64,000 nt of DNA from Styela clava (taxonomy: Eukaryota; Chordata; Ascidiacea; Stolidobranchia; Styelidae): contig NC_135254.1 of assembly GCF_964204865.1 (NCBI RefSeq), positions 2,423,001-2,487,000 on the forward strand. The letters are read 5' to 3'. Shown piece by piece: positions 23,937-37,574 of the stretch. A model generated the notes under the pieces. That model made no database searches and had not been told where the DNA came from. It saw nothing but the letters and a program-made list of their open reading frames with translations. Numbering within the stretch: position 1 is the stretch's first letter; every line of letters begins with the position of its first letter. The position numbers were made by a program, and so were the translations under genes.

Positions 23937-24226
23937 ATGACTAAACCTCGCCTAGGCAGAACCGCCTTTGTGATCGCGGTGGACTGCCTCGTCAGGTAAG
24001 TATGATTTGTGACGATTGATTACGCATCATGTATGAATGTTCTATGCTAAGTGTTGAGAAGAACTTCTCAACATTAAAAACGATATGTGCAAAAGTTGCA
24101 ATTTTAATTGATTCGTCTGTGGGTAACGTACAATACGATTCATTGCGTTCACTCTTTTATGTGATACATCGCGAGTTCTTTGCCATCCGATGGCAGAGTG
24201 AAGTTGAACAACTTTACAAAAAATAG
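23937..24226 (+). CDS. Copy 31, stop inside the intron
   Basis: Intronic TGA at 24,017-24,019; spliced frame open with E47Q. The leader has GCTAGTGTC, shared with copy 33. Unit 762. Confidence 0.5.
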
Positions 24227-24698
24227 CAAGGACCAGGGGGTGGAATATTAAACTATAAACAAAGAGCCGCAGCTACGATACGTACCTTAAACAGGGAATA
24301 ATGATATTTCCGAATCTTGGCGCTCATTCTATTGCTCAATCAATGGCAACACAATCTGAATGTGAAACTGCAAACAAGGAATCAATCTAGAGACGGTTGG
24401 ATAAAGGGCTAACTTGGATAATGGCAAGGCATGTCATGGACTAATATCAATAAATAAATTAATAAATGGATTGTAAGATTGGTCATGAGAAATTTAACAC
24501 ACCCAAACGAGGATCAATACGGCCACAACTAATGAAAGCAACGTGGCCGCTCATTGACTTAATCGTAAGCCAACAAGATATTGGTAGTGAGCAAATATAT
24601 AAAAGGGATAGCGCGAACGCAGTCCCCACTAGCAGAAATTACACGACCGAGTTATCCACATTTGGGATAATCGCTAGGGTAAATTTAGTCTGGGTGCA

Positions 24699-24988
24699 AT
24701 GACTAAACCTCGCCTGGGCAGAACCGCCTTTGTGATCGCGGTTGACTGCCTCGTCAGGTAAGTATGATTTGTGACGATTGGTTACGCATCATGAATGAAT
24801 GTTCTATGCTAAGTGTTGAGAAGAACTTCTCAACATTAAAAACGACATGTGCAAAAGTTGCAATTTTAATTGATTCGTCTGTGGGTAACGTGGAATACGA
24901 TTCATTGCGTTCACTCTTTTATGTGATACATCGCGAGTTCTTTGCCATCCGATGGCAGAGTGAAGTTGAACAACTTTACAAAAAATAG
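24699..24988 (+). CDS. Copy 32
   Basis: I31T, silent CTG at L6. Unit 751. Duplicate of copy 30. Confidence 0.5.
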
Positions 24989-25449
24989 CAAGGACCAGGG
25001 GGTGGAATATTAAACTATAAACAATGAGCCGCAGCTACGATAAGTACCTTAAACAGGGAATAATGATATTTCCGAATCTTGGCGCTCATTCTATTGCTCA
25101 ATCAATGGCAACACAATCTGAATGTGAAACTGCAAACAAGGAATCAATCTAGAGACGGTTGGATAAAGGGATAACTTGGATAATGGCAAGGCATGTCATG
25201 GACTAATATCAATAAATGGATTGTAAGATTGGTCATGAGAAAGATAACACACCCAAACGAGGATCAATACGGCCACAACTAATGAAAGCAACGTGGCCGC
25301 TCATTGACTCAACTCGTAAGCCAACAAGATATTGGTAGTGAGCAAATATATAAAAGGGATAGCGCGAACGCAGTCCCCACTAGCAGAAATTACACGACCG
25401 AGTTATCCACATTTGGGATAATCGCTAGTGTCAATTTAGTCTGGGTGCA

Positions 25450-25739
25450 ATGACTAAACCTCGCCTAGGCAGAACCGCCTTTGTGATCGCGGTGGACTGC
25501 CTCGTCAGGTAAGTATGATTTGTGACGATTGATTACGCATCATGTATGAATGTTCTATGCTAAGTGTTGAGAAGAACTTCTCAACATTAAAAACGATATG
25601 TGCAAAAGTTGCAATTTTAATTGATTCGTCTGTGGGTAACGTACAATACGATTCATTGCGTTCACTCTTTTATGTGATACATCGCGAGTTCTTTGCCATC
25701 CGATGGCAGAGTGAAGTTGAACAACTTTACAAAAAATAG
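25450..25739 (+). CDS. Copy 33, stop inside the intron
   Basis: Intronic TGA; E47Q. Unit 763; its flank has AATAAATCAATAAATGG, a variant of the 12-bp insertion. Confidence 0.5.
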
Positions 25740-26109
25740 CAAGGACCAGGGGGTGGAATATTAAACTATAAACAAAGAGCCGCAGCTACGATACGTACCT
25801 TAAACAGGGAATAATGATATTTCCGAATCTTGGCGCTCATTCTATTGCTCAATCAATGGCAACACAATCTGAATGTGAAACTTCAAACAAGGAATCAATC
25901 TAGAGACGGTTGGATAAAGGGCTAACTTGGATAATGGCAAGGCATGTCATGGACTAATATCAATAAATAAATCAATAAATGGATTGTAAGATTGGTCATG
26001 AGAAATTTAACACACCCAAACGAGGATCAATACGGCCAAAACTAATGAAAGCAACGTGGCCGCTCATTGACTTAACTCGTAAGCCAACAAGATATTGGTA
26101 GTGAGCAAA

Positions 26110-26119
26110 TATATGAAAG
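26110..26119 (+). promoter_or_regulatory. Variant TATA box of copy 34
   Basis: TATATGAAAG in place of TATATAAAAG. This is the only copy I saw with a change inside the TATA motif, and it may lower promoter strength. Confidence 0.6.
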
Positions 26120-26212
26120 GGATAGCGCGAACGCAGTCCCCACTAGCAGAAACTACACGACCGAGTTATCCACATTTGGGATAATCGCTAGGGTCAATTT
26201 AGTCTGGGTGCA

Positions 26213-26502
26213 ATGACTAAACCTCGCCTAGGCAGAACCGCCTTTGTGATCGCGGTTGACTGCCTCGTCAGGTAAGTATGATTTGTGACGATTGGTTACG
26301 CATCATGAATGAATGTTCTATGCTAAGTGTTGAGAAGAACTTCTCAACATTAAAAACGATATGTGCAAAAGTTGCAATTTTAATTGATTCGTCTGTGGGT
26401 AACGTGGAATACGATTCATTGCGTTCACTCTTTTATGTGATACATCGCGAGTTCTTTGCCATCCGATGGCAGAGTGAAGTTGAACAACTTTACAAAAAAT
26501 AG
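26213..26502 (+). CDS. Copy 34
   Basis: Protein identical to copy 1, behind a mutated TATA box. Unit 751. Confidence 0.5.
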
Positions 26503-26963
26503 CAAGGACCAGGGGGTGGTATATTAAACTATAAACAATGAGCCGCAGCTACGATACGTACCTTAAACATGGAATAATGATATTTCCGAATCTTGGCGCT
26601 CATTCTATTGCTCAATCAATGGCAACACAATCTGAATGTGAAACTGCAAACAAGGAATCAATCTAGAGACGGTTGGATAAAGGGATAACTTGGATAATGG
26701 CAAGGCATGTCATGGACTAATATCAATAAATGGATTGTAAGATTGGTCATGAGAAAGATAACACACCCAAACGAGGATCAATACGGCCACAACTAATGAA
26801 AGCAACGTGGCCGCTCATTGACTCAACTCGTAAGCCAACAAGATATTGGTAGTGAGCAAATATATAAAAGGGATAGCGCGAACGCAGTCCCCACTAGCAG
26901 AAATTACACGACCGAGTTATCCACATTTGGGATAATCGCTAGGGTCAATTTAGTCTGGGTGCA

Positions 26964-27253
26964 ATGACTAAACCTCGCCTAGGCAGAACCGCCTTTGTGA
27001 TCGCGGTGGACTGCCTCGTCAGGTAAGTATGATTTGTGACGATTGATTACGCATCATGTATGAATGTTCTATGCTAAGTGTTGAGAAGAACTTCTCAACA
27101 TTAAAAACGATATGTGCAAAAGTTGCAATTTTAATTGATTCGTCTGTGGGTAACGTACAATACGATTCATTGCGTTCACTCTTTTATGTGATACATCGCG
27201 AGTTCTTTGCCATCCGATGGCAGAGTGAAGTTGAACAACTTTACAAAAAATAG
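26964..27253 (+). CDS. Copy 35, stop inside the intron
   Basis: Intronic TGA; E47Q. Unit 763. Confidence 0.5.
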
Positions 27254-27726
27254 CAAGGACCAGGGGGTGGAATATTAAACTATAAACAAAGAGCCGCAGC
27301 TACGATACGTACCTTAAACAGGGAATAATGATATTTCCGAATCTTGGCGCTCATTCTATTGCTCAATCAATGGCAACACAATCTGAATGTGAAACTGCAA
27401 ACAAGGAATCAATCTAGAGACGGTTGGATAAAGGGCTAACTTGGATAATGGCAAGGCATGTCATGGACTAATATCAATAAATAAATTAATAAATGGATTG
27501 TAAGATTGGTCATGAGAAATTTAACACACCCAAACGAGGATCAATACGGCCAAAACTAATGAAAGCAACGTGGCCGCTCATTGACTTAACTCGTAAGCCA
27601 ACAAGATATTGGTAGTGAGCAAATATATAAAAGGGATAGCGCGAACGCAGTCCCCACTAGCAGAAACTACACGACCGAGTTATCCACATTTGGGATAATC
27701 GCTAGGGTCAATTTAGTCTGGGTGCA

Positions 27727-28016
27727 ATGACTAAACCTCGCCTAGGCAGAACCGCCTTTGTGATCGCGGTTGACTGCCTCGTCAGGTAAGTATGATTTGT
27801 GACGATTGGTTACGCATCATGAATGAATGTTCTATGCTAAGTGTTGAGAAGAACTTCTCAATATTAAAAACGATATGTGCAAAAGTTGCAATTTTAATTG
27901 ATTCGTCTGTGGGTAACGTGGAATACGATTCATTGCGTTCACTCTTTTATGTGATACATCGCGAGTTCTTTGCCATCCGATGGCAGAGTGAAGTTGAACA
28001 GCTTTACAAAAAATAG
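27727..28016 (+). CDS. Copy 36
   Basis: T27I. Unit 763 with a B-to-A recombinant flank (GGGATAAC followed by the long AT insertion). Confidence 0.5.
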
Positions 28017-28489
28017 CAAGGACCAGGGGGTGGTATATTAAACTATAAACAATGAGCCGCAGCTACGATACGTACCTTAAACATGGAATAATGATATTTC
28101 CGAATCTTGGCGCTCATTCTATTGCTCAATCAATGGCAACACAATCTGAATGTGAAACTGCAAACAAGGAATCAATCTAGAGACGGTTGGATAAAGGGAT
28201 AACTTGGATAATGGCAAGGCATGTCATGGACTAATATCAATAAATAAATTAATAAATGGATTGTAAGATTGGTCATGAGAAATTTAACACACCCAAACGA
28301 GGATCAATACGGCCAAAACTAATGAAAGCAACGTGGCCGCTCATTGACTTAACTCGTAAGCCAACAAGATATTGGTAGTGAGCAAATATATAAAAGGGAT
28401 AGCGCGAACGCAGTCCCCACTAGCAGAAACTACACGACCGAGTTATCCACATTTGGGATAATCGCTAGGGTCAATTTAGTCTGGGTGCA

Positions 28490-28779
28490 ATGACTAAACC
28501 TCGCCTAGGCAGAACCGCCTTTGTGATCGCGGTTGACTGCCTCGTCAGGTAAGTATGATTTGTGACGATTGGTTACGCATCATGAATGAATGTTCTATGC
28601 TAAGTGTTGAGAAGAACTTCTCAACATTAAAAACGATATGGTCAAAAGTTGCAATTTTAATTGATTCGTCTGTGGGTAACGTGGAATACGATTCATTGCG
28701 TTCACTCTTTTATGTGATACATCGCGAGTTCTTTGCCATCCGATGGCAGAGTGAAGTTGAACAACTTTACAAAAAATAG
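28490..28779 (+). CDS. Copy 37
   Basis: C32W and A33S from a TG to GT swap at 28,641-28,642, seen in no other copy. Unit 751. Confidence 0.5.
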
Positions 28780-29240
28780 CAAGGACCAGGGGGTGGTATA
28801 TTAAACTATAAACAATGAGCCGCAGCTACGATACGTACCTTAAACATGGAATAATGATATTTCCGAATCTTGGCGCTCATTCTATTGCTCAATCAATGGC
28901 AACACAATCTGAATGTGAAACTGCAAACAAGGAATCAATCTAGAGACGGTTGGATAAAGGGATAACTTGGATAATGGCAAGGCATGTCATGGACTAATAT
29001 CAATAAATGGATTGTAAGATTGGTCATGAGAAAGATAACACACCCAAACGAGGATCAATACGGCCACAACTAATGAAAGCAACGTGGCCGCTCATTGACT
29101 CAACTCGTAAGCCAACAAGATATTGGTAGTGAGCAAATATATAAAAGGGATAGCGCGAACGCAGTCCCCACTAGCAGAAATTACACGACCGAGTTATCCA
29201 CATTTGGGATAATCGCTAGGGTCAATTTAGTCTGGGTGCA

Positions 29241-29530
29241 ATGACTAAACCTCGCCTAGGCAGAACCGCCTTTGTGATCGCGGTGGACTGCCTCGTCAGG
29301 TAAGTATGATTTGTGACGATTGATTACGCATCATGTATGAATGTTCTATGCTAAGTGTTGAGAAGAACTTCTCAACATTAAAAACGATATGTGCAAAAGT
29401 TGCAATTTTAATTGATTCGTCTGTGGGTAACGTACAATACGATTCATTGCGTTCACTCTTTTATGTGATACATCGCGAGTTCTTTGCCATCCGATGGCAG
29501 AGTGAAGTTGAACAACTTTACAAAAAATAG
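29241..29530 (+). CDS. Copy 38, stop inside the intron
   Basis: Intronic TGA; E47Q. Unit 763. Confidence 0.5.
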
Positions 29531-30003
29531 CAAGGACCAGGGGGTGGAATATTAAACTATAAACAAAGAGCCGCAGCTACGATACGTACCTTAAACAGGG
29601 AATAATGATATTTCCGAATCTTGGCGCTCATTCTATTGCTCAATCAATGGCAACACAATCTGAATGTGAAACTGCAAACAAGGAATCAATCTAGAGACGG
29701 TTGGATAAAGGGCTAACTTGGATAATGGCAAGGCATGTCATGGACTAATATCAATAAATAAATTAATAAATGGATTGTAAGATTGGTCATGAGAAATTTA
29801 ACACACCCAAACGAGGATCAATACGGCCAAAACTAATGAAAGCAACGTGGCCGCTCATTGACTTAACTCGTAAGCCAACAAGATATTGGTAGTGAGCAAA
29901 TATATAAAAGGGATAGCGCGAACGCAGTCCCCACTAGCAGAAACTACACGACCGAGTTATCCACATTTGGGATAATCGCTAGGGTCAATTTAGTCTGGGT
30001 GCA

Positions 30004-30293
30004 ATGACTAAACCTCGCCTAGGCAGAACCGCCTTTGTGATCGCGGTTGACTGCCTCGTCAGGTAAGTATGATTTGTGACGATTGGTTACGCATCATGAA
30101 TGAATGTTCTATGCTAAGTGTTGAGAAGAACTTCTCAATATTAAAAACGATATGTGCAAAAGTTGCAATTTTAATTGATTCGTCTGTGGGTAACGTGGAA
30201 TACGATTCATTGCGTTCACTCTTTTATGTGATACATCGCGAGTTCTTTGCCATCCGATGGCAGAGTGAAGTTGAACAGCTTTACAAAAAATAG
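30004..30293 (+). CDS. Copy 39
   Basis: T27I. Unit 751. Confidence 0.5.
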
Positions 30294-30754
30294 CAAGGAC
30301 CAGGGGGTGGTATATTAAACTATAAACAATGAGCCGCAGCTACGATACGTACCTTAAACATGGAATAATGATATTTCCGAATCTTGGCGCTCATTCTATT
30401 GCTCAATCAATGGCAACACAATCTGAATGTGAAACTGCAAACAAGGAATCAATCTAGAGACGGTTGGATAAAGGGATAACTTGGATAATGGCAAGGCATG
30501 TCATGGACTAATATCAATAAATGGATTGTAAGATTGGTCATGAGAAAGATAACACACCCAAACGAGGATCAATACGGCCACAACTAATGAAAGCAACGTG
30601 GCCGCTCATTGACTCAACTCGTAAGCCAACAAGATATTGGTAGTGAGCAAATATATAAAAGGCATAGCGCAAACGCAGTCCCCACTAGCAGAAATTACAC
30701 GACCGAGTTATCCACATTTGGGATAATCGCTAGGGTCAATTTAGTCTGGGTGCA

Positions 30755-31044
30755 ATGACTAAACCTCGCCTAGGCAGAACCGCCTTTGTGATCGCGGTCG
30801 ACTGCCTCGTCAGGTAAGTATGATTTGTGACGATTGGTTACGCATCATGAATGAATGTTCTATGCTAAGTGTTGAGAATAACTTCTCAACATTAAAAACG
30901 ATATGTGCAAAAGTTGCAATTTTAATTGATTCGTCTGTGGGTAACGTGGAATACGATTCATTGCGTTCACTCTTTTATGTGATACATCGCGAGTTCTTTG
31001 CCATCCGATGGCAGAGTGAAGTTGAACAACTTTACAAAAAATAG
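30755..31044 (+). CDS. Copy 40
   Basis: K23N, silent GTC at V15. Flank has CTATGAACAAAG. Unit 762. Confidence 0.5.
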
Positions 31045-31516
31045 CAGGACCAGGGGGTGGAATATTAAACTATGAACAAAGAGCCGCAGTTACGATACGT
31101 ACCTTAAACAGGGAATAATGATATTTCCGAATCTTGGCGCTCATTCTATTGCTCAATCAATGGCAACACAATCTGAATGTGAAACTGCAAACAAGGAATA
31201 AATCTAGAGACGGTTGGATAAAGGGCTAACTTGGATAATGGCAAGGCATGTCATGGACTAATATCAATAAATAAATTAATAAATGGATTGTAAGATTGGT
31301 CATGAGAAATTTAACACACCCAAACGAGGATCAATACGGCCACAACTAATGAAAGCAACGTGGCCGCTCATTGACTTAACCCGTAAGCCAACAGGATATT
31401 GGTAGTGAGCAAATATATAAAAGGGATAGCGCGAACGCAGTCCCCACTAGCAGAAATTACACGACCGAGTTATCCACATTTGGGATAATCGCTAGGGTCA
31501 ATTTAGTCTGGGTGCA

Positions 31517-31806
31517 ATGACTAAACCTCGCCTAGGCAGAACCGCCTTTGTGATCGCGGTTGACTGCCTCGTCAGGTAAGTATGATTTGTGACGATTGGT
31601 TACGCATCATGAATGAATGTTCTATGCTAAGTGTTGAGAAGAACTTCTCAACATTAAAAACGACATGTGCAAAAGTTGCAATTTTAATTGATTCGTCTGT
31701 GGGTAACGTGGAATACGATTCATTGCGTTCACTCTTTTATGTGATACATCGCGAGTTCTTTGCCATCCGATGGCAGAGTGAAGTTGAACAACTTTACAAA
31801 AAATAG
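31517..31806 (+). CDS. Copy 41
   Basis: I31T with an intact TAG, unlike its relatives copies 6 and 28. Unit 751. Confidence 0.5.
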
Positions 31807-32267
31807 CAAGGACCAGGGGGTGGAATATTAAACTATAAACAATGAGCCGCAGCTACGATAAGTACCTTAAACAGGGAATAATGATATTTCCGAATCTTGG
31901 CGCTCATTCTATTGCTCAATCAATGGCAACACAATCTGAATGTGAAACTGCAAACAAGGAATCAATCTAGAGACGGTTGGATAAAGGGATAACTTGGATA
32001 ATGGCAAGGCATGTCATGGACTAATATCAATAAATGGATTGTAAGATTGGTCATGAGAAAGATAACACACCCAAACGAGGATCAATACGGCCACAACTAA
32101 TGAAAGCAACGTGGCCGCTCATTGACTTAACTCGTAAGCCAACAAGATATTGGTAGTGAGCAAATATATAAAAGGGATAGCGCGAACGCAGTCCCCACTA
32201 GCAGAAATTACACGACCGAGTTATCCACATTTGGGATAATCGCTAGGGTCAATTTAGTCTGGGTGCA

Positions 32268-32553
32268 ATGACTATACCTCGCCTAGGCAGAACCGCCTTT
32301 GTGATCGCGGTTGACTGCTTCGTCAGGTAAGTATGATTTGTGACGATTGGTTACGCATCATGTATGAATGTTCTATGCTAAGTGTTGAGAAGAACTTCTC
32401 AACATTAAAAACGATATGTGCAAAAGTTGCAATTTTAATTGATTCGTCTGTGGGTAACGTACAATACGATTCATTGCGTTCACTCTTGTGATACATCGCG
32501 AGTTCTTTGCCATCCGATGGCAGAGTGAAGTTGAACAACTTTACAAAAAATAG
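32268..32553 (+). pseudogene. Copy 42, 4-bp deletion and truncation
   Basis: K3I, L18F and E47Q as in copy 29, plus loss of four bases in CTCTTTTATGTG. The frame ends at TGA 32,489-32,491, removing about the last 23 residues. Copy 47 carries the same lesion. Unit 758. Confidence 0.6.
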
Positions 32554-33025
32554 CAAGGACCAGGGGGTGGAATATTAAACTATAAACAAAGAGCCGCAGC
32601 TACGATACGTACCTTAAACAGGGAATAATGATATTTCCGAATCTTGGCGCTCATTCTATTGCTCAATCAATGGCAACACAATCTGAATGTGAAACTGCAA
32701 ACAAGGAATCAATCTAGAGACGGTTGGATAAAGGGCTAACTTGGATAATGGCAAGGCATGTCATGGACTAATATCAATAAATAAATTAATAAATGGATTG
32801 TAAGATTGGTCATGAGAAATTTAACACACCCAAACGAGGATCAATACGGCCACAACTAATGAAAGCAACGTGGCCGCTCATTGACTTAATCGTAAGCCAA
32901 CAAGATATTGGTAGTGAGCAAATATATAAAAGGGATAGCGCGAACGCAGTCCCCACTAGCAGAAATTACACGACCGAGTTATCCACATTTGGGATAATCG
33001 CTAGGGTAAATTTAGTCTGGGTGCA

Positions 33026-33315
33026 ATGACTAAACCTCGCCTGGGCAGAACCGCCTTTGTGATCGCGGTTGACTGCCTCGTCAGGTAAGTATGATTTGTG
33101 ACGATTGGTTACGCATCATGAATGAATGTTCTATGCTAAGTGTTGAGAAGAACTTCTCAACATTAAAAACGACATGTGCAAAAGTTGCAATTTTAATTGA
33201 TTCGTCTGTGGGTAACGTGGAATACGATTCATTGCGTTCACTCTTTTATGTGATACATCGCGAGTTCTTTGCCATCCGATGGCAGAGTGAAGTTGAACAA
33301 CTTTACAAAAAATAG
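33026..33315 (+). CDS. Copy 43
   Basis: I31T, silent CTG at L6. Unit 763, B-to-A recombinant flank. Confidence 0.5.
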
Positions 33316-33788
33316 CAAGGACCAGGGGGTGGAATATTAAACTATAAACAATGAGCCGCAGCTACGATAAGTACCTTAAACAGGGAATAATGATATTTCC
33401 GAATCTTGGCGCTCATTCTATTGCTCAATCAATGGCAACACAATCTGAATGTGAAACTGCAAACAAGGAATCAATCTAGAGACGGTTGGATAAAGGGATA
33501 ACTTGGATAATGGCAAGGCATGTCATGGACTAATATCAATAAATAAATTAATAAATGGATTGTAAGATTGGTCATGAGAAATTTAACACACCCAAACGAG
33601 GATCAATACGGCCAAAACTAATGAAAGCAACGTGGCCGCTCATTGACTTAACTCGTAAGCCAACAAGATATTGGTAGTGAGCAAATATATAAAAGGGATA
33701 GCGCGAACGCAGTCCCCACTAGCAGAAACTACACGACCGAGTTATCCACATTTGGGATAATCGCTAGGGTCAATTTAGTCTGGGTGCA

Positions 33789-34078
33789 ATGACTAAACCT
33801 CGCCTAGGCAGAACCGCCTTTGTGATCGCGGTTGACTGCCTCGTCAGGTAAGTATGATTTGTGACGATTGGTTACGCATCATGAATGAATGTTCTATGCT
33901 AAGTGTTGAGAAGAACTTCTCAACATTAAAAACGATATGTGCAAAAGTTGCAATTTTAATTGATTCGTCTGTGGGTAACGTACAATACGATTCATTGCGT
34001 TCACTCTTTTATGTGATACATCGCGAGTTCTTTGCCATCCGATGGCAGAGTGAAGTTGAACAACTTTACAAAAAATAG
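33789..34078 (+). CDS. Copy 44
   Basis: E47Q with an intron free of the TGA. Flank has CAGCTACAATACG. Unit 763. Confidence 0.5.
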
Positions 34079-34551
34079 CAAGGACCAGGGGGTGGAATAT
34101 TAAACTATAAACAAAGAGCCGCAGCTACAATACGTACCTTAAACAGGGAATAATGATATTTCCGAATCTTGGCGCTCATTCTATTGCTCAATCAATGGCA
34201 ACACAATCTGAATGTGAAACTGCAAACAAGGAATCAATCTAGAGACGGTTGGATAAAGGGCTAACTTGGATAATGGCAAGGCATGTCATGGACTAATATC
34301 AATAAATAAATTAATAAATGGATTGTAAGATTGGTCATGAGAAATTTAACACACCCAAACGAGGATCAATACGGCCAAAACTAATGAAAGCAACGTGGCC
34401 GCTCATTGACTTAACTCGTAAGCCAACAAGATATTGGTAGTGAGCAAATATATAAAAGGGGTAGCGCGAACGCAGTCCCCACTAGCAGAAACTACACGAC
34501 CGAGTTATCCACATTTGGGATAATCGCTAGGGTCAATTTAGTCTGGGTGCA

Positions 34552-34841
34552 ATGACTAAACCTCGCCTAGGCAGAACCGCCTTTGTGATCGCGGTTGACT
34601 GCCTCGTCAGGTAAGTATGATTTGTGACGATTGGTTACGCATCATGAATGAATGTTCTATGCTAAGTGTTGAGAAGAACTTCTCAATATTAAAAACGATA
34701 TGTGCAAAAGTTGCAATTTTAATTGATTCGTCTGTGGGTAACGTGGAATACGATTCATTGCGTTCACTCTTTTATGTGATACATCGCGAGTTCTTTGCCA
34801 TCCGATGGCAGAGTGAAGTTGAACAGCTTTACAAAAAATAG
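34552..34841 (+). CDS. Copy 45
   Basis: T27I; AAAAGGGGTAGC after the TATA box. Unit 751 with CAATAAGGCCAC, which breaks the outer base of the upstream dyad. Confidence 0.5.
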
Positions 34842-35302
34842 CAAGGACCAGGGGGTGGTATATTAAACTATAAACAATGAGCCGCAGCTACGATACGTAC
34901 CTTAAACATGGAATAATGATATTTCCGAATCTTGGCGCTCATTCTATTGCTCAATCAATGGCAACACAATCTGAATGTGAAACTGCAAACAAGGAATCAA
35001 TCTAGAGACGGTTGGATAAAGGGATAACTTGGATAATGGCAAGGCATGTCATGGACTAATATCAATAAATGGATTGTAAGATTGGTCATGAGAAAGATAA
35101 CACACCCAAACGAGGATCAATAAGGCCACAACTAATGAAAGCAACGTGGCCGCTCATTGACTCAACTCGTAAGCCAACAAGATATTGGTAGTGAGCAAAT
35201 ATATAAAAGGCATAGCGCGAACGCAGTCCCCACTAGCAGAAATTACACGACCGAGTTATCCACATTTGGGATAATCGCTAGGGTCAATTTAGTCTGGGTG
35301 CA

Positions 35303-35592
35303 ATGACTAAACCTCGCCTAGGCAGAACCGCCTTTGTGATCGCGGTTGACTGCCTCGTCAGGTAAGTATGATTTGTGACGATTGGTTACGCATCATGAAT
35401 GAATGTTCTATGCTAAGTGTTGAGAATAACTTCTCAACATTAAAAACGATATGTGCAAAAGTTGCAATTTTAATTGATTCGTCTGTGGGTAACGTGGAAT
35501 ACGATTCATTGCGTTCACTCTTTTATGTGATACATCGCGAGTTCTTTGCCATCCGATGGCAGAGTGAAGTTGAACAACTTTACAAAAAATAG
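35303..35592 (+). CDS. Copy 46
   Basis: K23N. Unit 751. Confidence 0.5.
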
Positions 35593-36053
35593 CAAGGACC
35601 AGGGGGTGGAATATTAAACTATAAACAATGAGCCGCAGCTACGATAAGTACCTTAAACAGGGAATAATGATATTTCCGAATCTTGGCGCTCATTCTATTG
35701 CTCAATCAATGGCAACACAATCTGAATGTGAAACTGCAAACAAGGAATCAATCTAGAGACGGTTGGATAAAGGGATAACTTGGATAATGGCAAGGCATGT
35801 CATGGACTAATATCAATAAATGGATTGTAAGATTGGTCATGAGAAAGATAACACACCCAAACGAGGATCAATACGGCCACAACTAATGAAAGCAACGTGG
35901 CCGCTCATTGACTTAACTCGTAAGCCAACAAGATATTGGTAGTGAGCAAATATATAAAAGGGATAGCGCGAACGCAGTCCCCACTAGCAGAAATTACACG
36001 ACCGAGTTATCCACATTTGGGATAATCGCTAGGGTCAATTTAGTCTGGGTGCA

Positions 36054-36339
36054 ATGACTATACCTCGCCTAGGCAGAACCGCCTTTGTGATCGCGGTTGA
36101 CTGCTTCGTCAGGTAAGTATGATTTGTGACGATTGGTTACGCATCATGTATGAATGTTCTATGCTAAGTGTTGAGAAGAACTTCTCAACATTAAAAACGA
36201 TATGTGCAAAAGTTGCAATTTTAATTGATTCGTCTGTGGGTAACGTACAATACGATTCATTGCGTTCACTCTTGTGATACATCGCGAGTTCTTTGCCATC
36301 CGATGGCAGAGTGAAGTTGAACAACTTTACAAAAAATAG
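36054..36339 (+). pseudogene. Copy 47, 4-bp deletion and truncation
   Basis: Same changes as copy 42, exactly 3,786 bp further on; TGA at 36,275-36,277. Unit 758. Confidence 0.6.
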
Positions 36340-36811
36340 CAAGGACCAGGGGGTGGAATATTAAACTATAAACAAAGAGCCGCAGCTACGATACGTACCT
36401 TAAACAGGGAATAATGATATTTCCGAATCTTGGCGCTCATTCTATTGCTCAATCAATGGCAACACAATCTGAATGTGAAACTGCAAACAAGGAATCAATC
36501 TAGAGACGGTTGGATAAAGGGCTAACTTGGATAATGGCAAGGCATGTCATGGACTAATATCAATAAATAAATTAATAAATGGATTGTAAGATTGGTCATG
36601 AGAAATTTAACACACCCAAACGAGGATCAATACGGCCACAACTAATGAAAGCAACGTGGCCGCTCATTGACTTAATCGTAAGCCAACAAGATATTGGTAG
36701 TGAGCAAATATATAAAAGGGATAGCGCGAACGCAGTCCCCACTAGCAGAAATTACACGACCGAGTTATCCACATTTGGGATAATCGCTAGGGTAAATTTA
36801 GTCTGGGTGCA

Positions 36812-37101
36812 ATGACTAAACCTCGCCTGGGCAGAACCGCCTTTGTGATCGCGGTTGACTGCCTCGTCAGGTAAGTATGATTTGTGACGATTGGTTACGC
36901 ATCATGAATGAATGTTCTATGCTAAGTGTTGAGAAGAACTTCTCAACATTAAAAACGACATGTGCAAAAGTTGCAATTTTAATTGATTCGTCTGTGGGTA
37001 ACGTGGAATACGATTCATTGCGTTCACTCTTTTATGTGATACATCGCGAGTTCTTTGCCATCCGATGGCAGAGTGAAGTTGAACAACTTTACAAAAAATA
37101 G
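36812..37101 (+). CDS. Copy 48
   Basis: I31T. Unit 763, B-to-A recombinant flank. Duplicate of copy 43. Confidence 0.5.
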
Positions 37102-37574
37102 CAAGGACCAGGGGGTGGAATATTAAACTATAAACAATGAGCCGCAGCTACGATAAGTACCTTAAACAGGGAATAATGATATTTCCGAATCTTGGCGCTC
37201 ATTCTATTGCTCAATCAATGGCAACACAATCTGAATGTGAAACTGCAAACAAGGAATCAATCTAGAGACGGTTGGATAAAGGGATAACTTGGATAATGGC
37301 AAGGCATGTCATGGACTAATATCAATAAATAAATTAATAAATGGATTGTAAGATTGGTCATGAGAAATTTAACACACCCAAACGAGGATCAATACGGCCA
37401 AAACTAATGAAAGCAACGTGGCCGCTCATTGACTTAACTCGTAAGCCAACAAGATATTGGTAGTGAGCAAATATATAAAAGGGATAGCGCGAACGCAGTC
37501 CCCACTAGCAGAAACTACACGACCGAGTTATCCACATTTGGGATAATCGCTAGGGTCAATTTAGTCTGGGTGCA

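Larger units (their letters stand above)
22424..25449 (+). repeat. 1,513-bp dimer in tandem
   Basis: Copies 29-30 and 31-32 alternate 762 and 751 spacing. Shared markers are TTAATCG and CTGGGC in one unit, and GATAAGTACC in the other. The dimer also occurs inside the decamer at 48,909-50,421. Confidence 0.75.

Noticed and set aside
32323-32556. 77-codon ORF on the minus strand (also at 36,109-36,342)
   Set aside because: Exactly antisense to the coding part and opened only by the 4-bp deletion, in two copies.
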